From the NCBI GenBank assembly GCA_049999765.1, contig JBNGIQ010008895.1, positions 31,014-95,013 of the forward strand: a stretch of 64,000 nt of DNA, written 5' to 3'. The notes under the pieces were generated by a model, which saw only the letters and a program-made list of their open reading frames with translations, ran no database searches and had not been told where the DNA came from. This DNA comes from Phaeoceros laevis. Its lineage: Eukaryota > Anthocerotophyta > Anthocerotopsida > Notothyladales. Position 1 is the stretch's first letter. Every line of letters starts with the position of its first letter. Of the stretch, positions 8,829 to 18,550 are shown in pieces. Both the position numbers and the translations under genes were made by a program.

Positions 8829-11071
8829 CTACTTCCGCATGATGTAAAGGAATCTCACCTCTTTAATCTTCTCACCAGGTGGCACCCAACATGAGTGCAT
8901 GGCCAAATGAGCCCAACTATTGTCACTCTCGTGTTGCTTTTTGGTTTTCCATGCTGCTACAGAGATTTGAATACCTAGAAGTGTCCAGCCATCTTCCAAC
9001 TTCTTAACATAGACGAGGTCCACACACTCCTCGTTCAATGCAGAGGGAACGAGTAGTATTCCCTCACTCTTGTCTGCATGTGACATGGTCACAAAGTTAT
9101 GAAAACCCTTGACACGATACCTTTTCACGATCTTGAACTTCACATCCTGTTTTTCTTTTATTCCATGCAACTCTATCACTCCAATTGTAATGGCCTCCGC
9201 ATTCCACCCCAGCCTTGCAGAGTTGTGAGGCTTTACTTCAAGATCACTCCGAATTGCTGAGTTCCACACTTTGATGTGCAGCAACTTGTTCTTAAGCTTC
9301 AAGTCATCTTTTCTAGCTAAGAGCCACTCAAAAGATAAATCTGCTAAATAGAGAGAGTACAATCTCAACCTCCCTTCTTCAGTGCTGTATGTCATCCTCC
9401 CAATTTCCATGATGTTAGGGCTGTTTGAAAGCACTGTATCATACTTCTTCGATTCTCCTGCCAAAATCTTTTCAAAGATAGCAAGTTCCTCTGAATCCAT
9501 CCTGTAGATGCAAGCTTTCAGAGGTCCTGTAAACTCATTAAACAATAACTTCAAATCCTCCTCATGTGCTGCAGCAATAAAATATGTTGCTAAAATAGGG
9601 ACACAGTCTACATAGTACTCAAACTTTGTTGAGTTGATGTCTAGAGCAAACTTCTTACCCTCCTCCAGCCGCTTTAACATTTGCAAACCCTTCCAACATT
9701 CAAGCTCTTTCTCAGAGTACGGGCTTGAATGGACCATATGCAGAATTTTTTGTTTTCGCTTCGCCAAAAACAGTGCAACTGTATTGCTCTGCCATGATAA
9801 GCACATCAGTAGCTTGTGAAAAGTGGAAAAGCAACTGGTAAGTAAGTTCCTTGCAACATCCCTATCAACTTGGTTAGTGGTATTCCGTTTTGATTTCTCT
9901 AATTCCACAGAATTATAATTATTATAATTATCCACAGAGACAAACAATCCATCTTTATTTTCTTGACACCACCTCTGTAGCTTATCTTGGATGACAACAT
10001 CGCAATCTCAAGTTGCTTCAATCCATCCTCTGCATATGCAATGAGCAATGCATCCTTGACAGCTAGGAGTGGATCCTTGATTACAGCACTTCCTGTCAAG
10101 TGGAGAACTCTATACTTTCAAGTGCCGTAAAGGAATGTGGCCAAAGTTGAAAACATCATGCTCTTCCCAGAACCTGAAGCACCTGTGAAACACAGCGTCT
10201 CTCCATTGCTCAATGACAATGCTTTATCATAGAGCTCGGAAAGTTTCTACGACCTATGAAGTCATAACTGAGATGCGGTGATGCCGATGTTGAGGATACA
10301 GCTAGTAGAGGAACATCACAAAATATAATGCTATCAGAGAGCTAGTAGAGGAATATCACAAAATATAATGCTATCAGAGAAGATACCTGCATCATCTTTC
10401 CAATCCTCATAAAAATTCTTCACCAGCAAACTTCGAACTAGATGTATGCCACCAAGTCGAAGCTTCAACAGCTCTGCCTTGAGTTCGTCTGTATAAACCT
10501 GGCTAAGCAAGGTAGCCACTTCCTCCACTTCATTTGCCGATGGTCCAACTTTTTGGATGTAGTTATGAAAATTCTGCACATCTTGATGTTCGAGATATCC
10601 ATCACCATATAGCTTTGCAATTGTATGACCAACAATTGAAAGATTGAATTTTGATAACTGCTTTGGAGTGAAGATTGGCAAATTTGCAGTGTGACCAAAC
10701 ATACGCCTTTTCTTCCTTTTCTTCCTTGATGGAGATGCTGCCTCATCGTCAGTACACTGCATTGCATCATTAGTCAGACTGTCGGGACCACCAGTCAGAC
10801 TCTTGCCAACAACTAGGATGGCTGAGTCTTTCGTCTTTCCATTTGGTTCCCCTTCTTCAAGCAAAGTTCTCGAGTCCTCAATAGTAAGGCTGTCGTCCTC
10901 AATAGTAAGGCTGTCGTCTTGAACAGCCACCTCACCAACCCTCAGCGAAAGCCTTTCAACTTTCATTGCTCTTGCGACATAGCTCCATTTCACTTGACCT
11001 TCATGTGTTGCAGGTTGCTTCCAAACTTCACCGTCTCTGGTTTTGAGCCATATGAATTTGGCCATCTCCAA
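8829..11071 (-). pseudogene. Crinkler/RHS-type NTPase-nuclease-like gene, broken
   Basis: From the 5' end on the minus strand: an N-terminal segment (about 11071-10700) with a possible ubiquitin-like header and a basic KKRKKRR stretch that could act as a nuclear signal; a linker; a P-loop NTPase with Walker A GASGSGKS (about 10190-10167); a Walker B-like strand FVSVDNYNNY (about 9947-9918); and a C-terminal block ending near 8832. That block contains CVDLVYVKKLEDGWTLLGIQ followed by IS, resembling the D...Q-x-[ST] core of the PD-(D/E)XK-type domain, and a final beta-strand. This order matches the NTPase plus REase-fold architecture of Crinkler-RHS effectors. The frame is broken: a shift at about 10250, just before Walker A; an in-frame TGA at about 10130; and a shift at about 9990. 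An intron probably spans about 10386-10301. Either a pseudogene or an allele with assembly errors. Catalytic competence is not assumed. Confidence 0.6.
10301..10380. repeat. Exact-length 40-bp tandem duplication
   Basis: Two 40-bp copies, 10301-10340 and 10341-10380, differ at one base. On the minus strand each ends in a pyrimidine-rich stretch followed by CTACTAG, a good splice acceptor. The duplication lies in the likely intron of the NTPase-nuclease-like gene, after a CAG/GTATCT donor at about 10386. Because 40 is not a multiple of three, inclusion of one copy in mRNA would shift the frame. Confidence 0.85.
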
Positions 11072-11120
11072 TCGTGACTCTCCACCTTCAGGCTAGTTTG
11101 AGATGGCAGCCAAGCCTGGT

Positions 11121-11232
11121 GCAAATTCAACACAACCGCTTCCAGCTACGTGCAAATTCAATACAACTGCTGTCACCGCTTCCAGCTACGTGCAAATTCA
11201 ATGCAACCTTTATCACCGCTTCCAGCTACGTA
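11121..11232. repeat. 40-bp tandem repeat upstream of the NTPase-nuclease-like gene
   Basis: Units starting GCTTCCAGCTACGTGCAAAT begin at 11138, 11178 and 11218, exactly 40 bp apart, with a partial unit at each end. The array lies 50-160 bp upstream of the minus-strand start codon at 11071, in the promoter or 5' leader. It could carry repeated regulatory sites, but this is not shown. Confidence 0.85.
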
Positions 11233-11475
11233 CACTAGTGCAGATCGCTTGTAGTCGTCCTTTGCTGCTCGTGTGTCCTTTAGATCGAGGTCGTCTCGCA
11301 GCTCGAGAGGTTCCTTGCCCGTCCCGTCAATGGGTACTTCGCAATTAGCAATGAGGGCGTAGCATACGACAACCTACCCCGTTCCTTGTCCACGATAGGA
11401 AGTGGCACGGCTTGTTGAAAAATACAGGCCTCGGATCATTTGTAGGAGGCATGCTCGCATGACATCGTTCGTTCG

Positions 11476-11590
11476 AGGCCTCGGGCCTTCTAACTTGAGG
11501 CCTAACCTCGGGCCTTCTAACTTCGGGCCTTCTAACTTCGGGCTTCTATGCGTTGTGAAGCCTCGGCCTTCTAACTTCACGACGGATGAC
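11476..11590. repeat. Short GGCCTTCTAACTT repeats
   Basis: Five or six irregularly spaced copies of a GGCCTTCTAACTTCGGG-type unit. One ORF on each strand crosses them, but neither resembles a known protein. Simple-sequence expansion in non-coding DNA. Confidence 0.65.
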
Positions 11591-11639
11591 CTTCTAACGT
11601 TGTAGGCCATTCACAATTTCACATTGCATCATCGCTTTG

Positions 11640-11830
11640 AAACTGGTACCATACCCACTTTTCATGGCGTTGTATGTTATAACCCACATAGTACAGAGTG
11701 TAGTGTAAGATAGCCGGTTGGGCATATGGCTGGGCTCGTGGACAGATTGTCGAACAGTGGTGTCATTGGGCAGACTACCATCATTGGGCAGACTACCAGC
11801 CAGCATCATCTCTTCACAGACTTTGTGCTC
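11640..11830 (-). pseudogene. Small PPR remnant
   Basis: A minus-strand segment encodes EEMMLAGSLPNDGSLPNDTT, matching the FEEMMLAGIQPDDTT stretch of the intact PPR gene with a small internal duplication. It is followed by a degraded counterpart of the AVTWTAMINGYG segment. The order on the minus strand is reversed relative to an intact gene. Heavily truncated. Confidence 0.55.
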
Positions 11831-12256
11831 ATGTTGCAGTCGCAACGTCGTCTGTTGCCGGATACTTGACAGGCAATCTTCTGGCTTACGCATTCGGGCT
11901 CTGAAATATCCCCACCTACAGTTCTCGCAGCCAAGAAAAAACCCACCGCAGGTGGTGTGGCTTGTTCAACCTCCTCACCGCCGACGAAAGTCCCAAGCTG
12001 CGGAACTGGGGCATATCCCGTTCCGAATGTGTCTGTCGCACTCTTCCAGGGTGCTGGCGACAAAGACTGCTGGAGCATTTCTATAGGAGTCGTGAAAGAA
12101 ACGATTTCTCGACTTTCGGTCGCCGGAAGCCAACAGCTGCATTCTGGTGAGGAACTTTCTTTTGTGACTCTTCTCCCCAGAAAGTTCGTGGCAAGTCGAA
12201 CCAATTCAGACACCTATTCCTGAGCTCATCCCGCAACAATCCACAGTAATTCGTCC

Positions 12257-15200
12257 TTGTCCGCGTCCTGCAGCTTGGCGAAGTGCACAAGTACCTGTCT
12301 CGCACAATTGTATATCTACTCTCCAACTCTCCGAGCCCTCACACTGCCACTAGCAATTCACCCCTCCCTTACTAGTACCGCTTCCAGTTGCCTCGGTGCC
12401 TCTTTTTCCGGCTTCCCGGTTGCGAGGTACCTACAACTGCTCCACATGGAATTGCGCACGACCAACGGGATGCAACATCATCAGTTATGGACGCCAACAA
12501 CTGGTAGGCACTGCCAGGTCTACACCTTGGAGCTGGAGGGGAGCTTGAATGTGCCTCCGAGGCAATGGATGCACGCAAGCCGCCCTTTCGTGCCGTGCAG
12601 TTGCTTCGCAGCCAAGCTAGGCATACCGGAAAATAGCAGGACAAACAAGAAGAGCGCCCGCTCTCCCGACTTCAGGCATAAGGAGTCCAAGGAGCCCCTA
12701 TTGCTGAACAACTTCTACAAGCCCGACTGCATGGATGCGCAGCTGGCTGTCTTGGACAAGCGGCTTGGACGGTCTGCTCAGCCTACATGCAACCCCTTGT
12801 TGCATCATACTACTGCCGCTCCGACGGTGCCAGAGTGGCAAGGGTATGGAACGTCTCAGGCTGTAATCGAACAGCTTTGTGAGAATGGGCAGCTAAGTCG
12901 AGCAGTTGACGCTTTGACCGTCTTGGCGGAGACACAATCTCGTGTGTCCTCCTCCCTCCTGTATAGAGTCATTTTGAGATGCGGGGCTGAAAAAAATCTG
13001 GTGTTGGGGCGACGAATTGATGATCTCATTGTCAAGCTTGGGTACGGATCCGATGCATTTTTGGGAAACCATCTCTTGCGCATGTATGCATGTCAAGGCC
13101 GGTTACAGGAGGCAATGAAGGTGTTCGAAAGGGTGGCCAAACCTGATGTCTTCATGTGGTCCTCCATTATATCTAAACATACTGAACAGGGGAAACCCAG
13201 TGAGGCCATTCAACTGTACAATGAGATGCGCAGCTCAGGGTTGAAGGCAGATAGTCACATTTTTGTCGCTGCCCTGCAAGCTTGTGCAAGAGCGGAAGAT
13301 TTGCAATCTGGCAGGCAGGTGCATGCTGATGTGTTGGAGAGTGGCATTCAGCCTAACTCTTTTGTTTGCACCTGCCTGGTGGACATGTATGCAAAATGTG
13401 GGGAATTGGTAGATGCACGCAGGGTTTTTGACAGTATGGTCACAAGGAATGGAGTGACATGGACTGCCATGATTGGTGGGTATGCAAAGTGTGGCCAGTT
13501 GGAAGATGCACGCAAGCTGTTTGACAGTCTGGCCACAAAGGAGGCGGCAACATGGAACGTTATGATAAATGGGTATGCTGAGCACGGGCTGGGTCCCCAG
13601 GCGCTTACATTGTATGCAAGTATGGAGCAGGAAGGCCTGATTTTAGCAAACAGTGTTACGTTTGCTTGCCTCCTAAAGGCTTGTACAAGTGCAGGTGATG
13701 TACAGCATGGCAGGCTGCTACATTCAAGGATTTTAAAAAGAGGACTACTTGAAGGTGACGTAGTACTGGGCAATTGTCTCGTAGATATGTATGCAAAATG
13801 TGGCCAGTTGGAAGATGCACGCGAAGTGTTTGACAGCCTGGCCACAAGGGATGCGGTAACATGGACTGCCATGATTAATGGGTATGCTGAGCACGGGCTC
13901 TGTTCCCAGGCGCTCGAATTGTATGCAAGGATGGAGCAGGAAGGCCTAATTTTAGCAGACAGTTTTATGTTTGCGTGCCTCCTCAAGGCTTGTACAAGTG
14001 CTGGTGCTCTACAGCAGGGAAGGCAGCTGCATTCAGGGATTGTAAAAAGAGAACTGCTTGAAGGTGACATAGTACTGGGCAATTGCCTGGTAGATATGTA
14101 TGCAAAATGTGGCCAGTTGGAAGATGCTCGCAAAGTGTTTGACAGTCTGTCCACAAGGGATGCGGTAACATGGAATGCCATGATAAATGGGTATGCTGAG
14201 CACGGGCTTGGTCCCCAGGCGCTCACATTGTATGCAAGGATGGAGCAGGAAGGCCTGATTTTAGCAGACAGTTTTACTTTTGCTTGCCTCCTGAAGGCTT
14301 GTACAAGTGCTGGTGCTCTACAGCAGGGCAGGCAGCTGCATTCAGGGATCGTAAAAAGAGAACTGCTCGAAGGTGACATTTTACTGGGCAATTGTCTGGT
14401 AGATATGTATGCAAAGTGTGGCCAGTTGGAAGATGCACGCAAAGTGTTTGACAGCCTGGCAACAAGGGACGCTGTAACTTGGACTGCCATGATAAATGGG
14501 TATGGTAGAAACAATGAGGGCCACAAGGCTACAGCCTGTTTCGAAGAGATGATGCTGGCTGGTATTCAGCCTGATGACACCACATTTACTTGCCTTCTTG
14601 TAGCATGCAGTAATGCGGGGCTGGTCAGTAAGGGACGACAGTTTTTTGATGCCATGGTGAACCAGCATGGCCTCAACCCGACAGCTGAGCATTATGTGTG
14701 CATGGTTGATCTTCTTGGGCGGGCAGGCCATTTAGGTGAGGCGGAGAAGGTGCTGAAATCAGCTGGGTGTGAAAACAATGGTGTTGGGTTGATGTCGTTG
14801 CTGAATGCCTGCACAAGTCATGGGGATATAGAGCGAGGAACATGGAGTTTTGAAAGTCTTGTTGAGCTGGATCCTCAGACTGCCGGTGCATATGTGCAAA
14901 TGGCAAATATGTACGCAAACGCAGATAGGTGGGCGGATGTAGATAGAATCGAAAGGTTGAGAAAGTTGGCAGGAGCTAACAAGAAACCTGCAGTGGCAGG
15001 CATTGAGGTGAACAAGCAGGTGCACACATTTGTTGTGGGGGATGAAAGGGATGACATCTCATGCAAGCTTCGGAGCACGAATGAACGATTGAAGGAGGAA
15101 GGGAACCACGTACCTCTCACCAAGCTGGTGTTGAAGCCAGTGTCTGAAAAGGAGAAGGAAGATCAACTGTGTGGGCATGCTGAGAAGCTAGCTTTGGCGT

Positions 15201-15385
15201 TTGGCCTCTTGAACACTCCCGATGGCACACCTCTGCTGGTAACCAAAAACCTGCGGATGTGCGGGGACTGCCACTCTTCCACCGAGATTATGTCAAGGGT
15301 GGAAAAGAGGACCATCGTTGTACGGGACGCACACCGTGTGCATCGATTCGAGGCGGGGTCCTGTAGCTGTAAGGGTCGACATTGA
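12257..15385 (+). CDS. PLS-class PPR protein with DYW:KP-type domain
   Basis: Intronless 1042-residue RNA-binding protein, probably an organellar RNA editing factor. The N terminus (about 1-190) is Ser/Thr/Arg-rich and could be a transit peptide; Met64 (12446) is an alternative start. PPR repeats of P, L and S type run from about 195 to 860 with motifs such as CLVDMYAKCGQLEDARKVFD. E motifs follow. The PG box reads KKPAVAGIEV (from 909), the KP form. The C-terminal domain keeps the deaminase zinc ligands HAE (H974, E976) and CGDC (C1002, C1005), and ends GSCSCKGRH instead of DYW. By family knowledge the KP class is linked to U-to-C editing in hornworts, lycophytes and ferns; that this protein does so is inference. 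Three 309-bp units repeat inside it. Several broken relatives lie upstream. Confidence 0.9.
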   Translation: MSASCSLAKCTSTCLAQLYIYSPTLRALTLPLAIHPSLTSTASSCLGASFSGFPVARYLQLLHMELRTTNGMQHHQLWTPTTGRHCQVYTLELEGSLNVPPRQWMHASRPFVPCSCFAAKLGIPENSRTNKKSARSPDFRHKESKEPLLLNNFYKPDCMDAQLAVLDKRLGRSAQPTCNPLLHHTTAAPTVPEWQGYGTSQAVIEQLCENGQLSRAVDALTVLAETQSRVSSSLLYRVILRCGAEKNLVLGRRIDDLIVKLGYGSDAFLGNHLLRMYACQGRLQEAMKVFERVAKPDVFMWSSIISKHTEQGKPSEAIQLYNEMRSSGLKADSHIFVAALQACARAEDLQSGRQVHADVLESGIQPNSFVCTCLVDMYAKCGELVDARRVFDSMVTRNGVTWTAMIGGYAKCGQLEDARKLFDSLATKEAATWNVMINGYAEHGLGPQALTLYASMEQEGLILANSVTFACLLKACTSAGDVQHGRLLHSRILKRGLLEGDVVLGNCLVDMYAKCGQLEDAREVFDSLATRDAVTWTAMINGYAEHGLCSQALELYARMEQEGLILADSFMFACLLKACTSAGALQQGRQLHSGIVKRELLEGDIVLGNCLVDMYAKCGQLEDARKVFDSLSTRDAVTWNAMINGYAEHGLGPQALTLYARMEQEGLILADSFTFACLLKACTSAGALQQGRQLHSGIVKRELLEGDILLGNCLVDMYAKCGQLEDARKVFDSLATRDAVTWTAMINGYGRNNEGHKATACFEEMMLAGIQPDDTTFTCLLVACSNAGLVSKGRQFFDAMVNQHGLNPTAEHYVCMVDLLGRAGHLGEAEKVLKSAGCENNGVGLMSLLNACTSHGDIERGTWSFESLVELDPQTAGAYVQMANMYANADRWADVDRIERLRKLAGANKKPAVAGIEVNKQVHTFVVGDERDDISCKLRSTNERLKEEGNHVPLTKLVLKPVSEKEKEDQLCGHAEKLALAFGLLNTPDGTPLLVTKNLRMCGDCHSSTEIMSRVEKRTIVVRDAHRVHRFEAGSCSCKGRH
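13562..14488 (+). repeat. Three in-frame 309-bp tandem repeats within the PPR gene
   Basis: The motif ATGATAAATGGGTATGCTGA (one base different in the second unit) starts at 13562, 13871 and 14180, with a fourth diverged start at 14489. The spacing is exactly 309 bp, or 103 residues, which is one P-L-S triplet. The units are very similar at DNA level, so the protein has gained whole triplets recently by unequal exchange or slippage. Confidence 0.95.
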
Positions 15386-16940
15386 TCGAGAAGAAACAAT
15401 GCCAACTGAAACAGTTCCACCATCTGCCTGCTGTTTGTTACGCAAGTGTGTGATCATGCACAACTGGAGGGTCAGTCGGCGGGTTTGGTACAGGGGCACT
15501 CGCCCTAGGCAGTGGTTCCTCAGGGTAGCCCTTCAACAGCTGCCTGTGTGACTGTCCAAGGACTCCTAGAGAACTTGACACGCAAAGCTGGAGGTAGGCC
15601 TGTTTCTGGATCCACGAGCGGACGATGCTGGCATGGGGCATGCCTGCTCTAGGGCATGGCGGCAGCGGGGCCTGCGGGCTGCTGGCTCGCAGTATCTGGG
15701 GCAGTTGGTACAGACGCTTGAGAGAAAGGTTGCCCCCTCTTCAAAGACTGAAATTAACCAAATTGTAAACTGGGTACGTGCACCTGCCTATCAGCCCCCC
15801 CCCGTTTTGCAGTACTTCTCTTGTAGTTTTGTAGTTCTTTTCGTACACAGGAGAAGTAAATCATGCACAAGATTTATGTACGTTTTGGGAATATGATGAG
15901 AAAGATTGAAGCATTGCTGCAGGAGAGTGAGACTTGCCGTTCTTCGGTATACCTGGGGCCAGAGATGCTGCGTTTCTCTATCTCATCAATTTGCTCAGCT
16001 TGCAACTGGTGACAGGAACTGGCTGCCAGAGGTGTACTGTGCATATCCGAAGGGTGAGCTTGGATGTCAGAAACAGTCGGACAAGATTGTGTTTGGGTGT
16101 GGATGATTCCAGGCTTGTGTCTGTAGGAGTGATATTGATGTCTGTGCCAGCAAGTTGCTACCAGACGATAACGATAGACGAGTGAAGGAAATAATCATGG
16201 CAGCAATGAAAATAACGCTGGGGGAAAAGTTTTGTGGCCAAGAACTCCAGGTTTCCGTTCTTTTGGCGAAATAAAGTTCAGGTTTCCTCCTTTCAGTGAA
16301 GAAGGTGCCAAAGAAGCCGTAGGAAGCTGCCAAAAACAAGCCCCCTAATGGAATCTGCTGCTACAAAGTGGTAAAGAAGCTCCACGGTTCCTACTGAGCA
16401 ACCGAAAAACATCAAAAGGAGAGAAATGAAGCAGATCTAGAGCTCTGCGCAAAACAAACGTTGCCCTCATTCACAAGAGGTTTACAATTCAAAGCCTCAT
16501 CACTCCTCAGTCACTCCAGCCCTGGGTAGCCGAAAGAGGCCATCACCCTGTGCTGTGAAAAGGGGCGGAACAGGTACAGGTTCCCGCCATCGCCAGCTCC
16601 GCCTGCTCCTGTTCCAGAATCAACTGCTGTTCATCGTGACCCCTAAGGCTTGCGGGACGGGCAGAGAAGGGCCCCACTGGGTGCCGTGGGATTCCGATAA
16701 GCTAAAAGATTGACGACTCAAAGTTGCCGGTGACGGGAGGTGTGACGCTGCCCCACCACCGGTTGTCTCCATCATGGGGGTAAAGGGGGCGGGGCAAAAG
16801 GCACGGTCACTACATACAGTAGTCTAGTGGAGGATGGAGGAATTCCGAGGAAGGAGCTTCCAAAGCGCCTCTCGTGACTGGCTGGGATGGGACAGGGAAA
16901 TGCGGTAGAGGGGGGCCCAAAGGCCAAAAGGGGGTTGCTG
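15386..16940. other. Intergenic, no supported gene
   Basis: 3' flank of the PPR gene, then the 5' flank of the first metallothionein gene. Short ORFs on both strands show no domains. There are C-rich and A-rich runs only. I see no RNA gene. Confidence 0.5.
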
Positions 16941-16948
16941 TGAACGGG

Positions 16949-16955
16949 TATAAGT
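16949..16955 (+). promoter_or_regulatory. TATA box of metallothionein gene 1
   Basis: TATAAGT lies 131 bp upstream of the ATG at 17080, implying a leader of about 100 nt. The sequence just downstream contains TGCACAC (about 16982), which fits the animal metal-response core TGCRCNC, but plants are not known to use that system, so the match may be chance. Confidence 0.55.
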
Positions 16956-17079
16956 ACGGGGCGTGTGCCGGGCTGAAGCATTGCACACTCTTTCGCTTCC
17001 ACGGCAAGCCGGCTCTCACCTGTCCGCTTCGCTTTCTTTGCTCCTCTAGCTTGGTGTCTTTCCTCCTCTCCTAGCAATC

Positions 17080-17953
17080 ATGTCTGGATGCGGCAGCGCC
17101 AATTGCTCCTGCGGCCCCGCCTGCAAGTGCGGGAGCTCTTGCCAGTGAGTTTCTGCGCCTGCTGCCACTTGTTTTCCTCACGAGTGTTGAAGCTTCAAGT
17201 TGGTTGTGGTGCTGTTTTTAGTGCCTGCTTTAGCTAGCTTCGAATTCTTCCCCTGAGAGCGGCTTCCGCTCCGCACGGAAATTAGAGTTGGAAGACTAAG
17301 TCTTCCCGAACTGTGGGATCAAGACCAGTGCTCATGCCTGGCAATTGAACGGCAATTGTTGTGTCTGCGGCTTGGTGTTTTGTTTTTTGAGAGTAGGATA
17401 TGGTGTCGATTTTGCAGCTAGCTAGCAGAAAAGCGTGGTCAATTGCCGTTCGCTGTCCGTTGCCGGGAAACTTGGTGCTCGGGAAGATGAAGTAGGGGAT
17501 CCATGGATGAGAGCTTCTGTTAGCAGGACTTTCGAAAGATGGATGTTTGTTGCATCGTTTTGTTGTACTAGGAGACCTGTGACGCTAGCAGTTGCTTGGA
17601 ACCAAGCGTGACTATTTCAAAATTTCGCAAGAGCTTACGGTTCCTTCTTTTCGTGCTTTCCGCAGGTGCAACGGAAGGATGGATGACTCCGCGGTTGTCG
17701 CTGGAGGCAGGTGAGTAACACTTCGAACGGCAGCTTTGCCAGGCCTTTTTCATTTCAAGAGTGGCTAGGAATTGCAGGTTGATAGCAGTAGGCAGGCATC
17801 TGAATTGTTCCCTGCCGGCCTCAACGCAAATTGTTTCAATCGCGGACGCTGAAAATCGTTTGCGCACAATTATGCTTGCAAAACTTCAGCTTCGAGAACA
17901 ACTGCAAGTGCGGCGCCGGATGCAAGTGCGCTGACTGCTCGTGCCACAAATGA
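17080..17953 (+). CDS. Plant metallothionein, three exons
   Basis: Small Cys-rich protein that binds Cu, Zn or Cd through thiolate clusters in the cytosol. Exons are 17080-17144, 17666-17710 and 17890-17953, joined at GT-AG sites. The spliced product is 57 residues. The N-terminal Cys cluster starts MSGCGSANCSCGPACKC; a Cys-free spacer of about 16 residues follows; the C-terminal cluster ends CKCADCSCHK with repeated CxC pairs. Two clusters with a short spacer recall plant type 1, but the spacer and exon plan are those of a bryophyte-like form. Exon 2 codes almost exactly for the spacer. A close paralogue with the same exon plan lies at 24920-25432. The gene was found by splice signals because no exon is long enough to stand out as an ORF. 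Confidence 0.9.
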
Positions 17954-18550
17954 AGATGGACGTACTCGCGGTCTGGTGGCGGGTGTGGTTGCCCATTTCA
18001 ACGGGGTGACATTAGGAAGCAGCCACGTGATTCATCCTTGTGGAAGTAACGAGGGGACTTGTGTAATGTGAAACATGTTATAACAAGCTGTGCCCAAGCA
18101 GAGCCGAATAATACAGTACAATCTTCTGTTGCGAGCGGAGCAGTTGTTGCACATTTTCTGCATCGTTCTCTGTCCTTGGTGTATTTGCGGAACTCAGATT
18201 ACCTTCCTGGTTTCGAGAAAGTGGCAACTTTTTCGGAAAACTTGAAACCTTTTCTCCCTCTCCTACTCTTTCCTACTGGCTGGACATGGTGTGTGTGGAC
18301 TCTGTGGAGTGTGCAGAAATTGACATGTATGAAAATATCCTGGCTTGGGTACCCGACACAACGAACCAACCACTCACCCACCCACTCACTAGGGCGTTTG
18401 TTAGAAACGAAATGAAAACAAAACGGCACCAACCACCCCTTTTCTTCGGAAGACTTGAGCAACAGCCACAAGGGGTGGGTGATGAATCAGCCTGACGTTG
18501 GGGGATCATGAATGGATCTCGGTCATGAAATCTCTAAAGTTATTGGCTAA
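17954..18550. other. Intergenic between metallothionein 1 and F-box gene
   Basis: 3' regions of two converging genes. The ORFs at 18059-18509 show no domain and contain a CACTCACCCACCCACTCACT low-complexity stretch. No RNA gene seen. Confidence 0.5.

Noticed and set aside
11957-12223. 88-residue plus ORF with a W/R-rich neighbour frame (CWRQRLLEHFYRSRE)
   Set aside because: Slight resemblance to a degraded F-box segment, but frames conflict and there is no full motif; not enough to annotate.
13348-14526. 392-residue minus-strand ORF
   Set aside because: Antisense shadow of the tandem PPR repeats. The repeated frame stays open only because the sense repeats are in phase. No domain.
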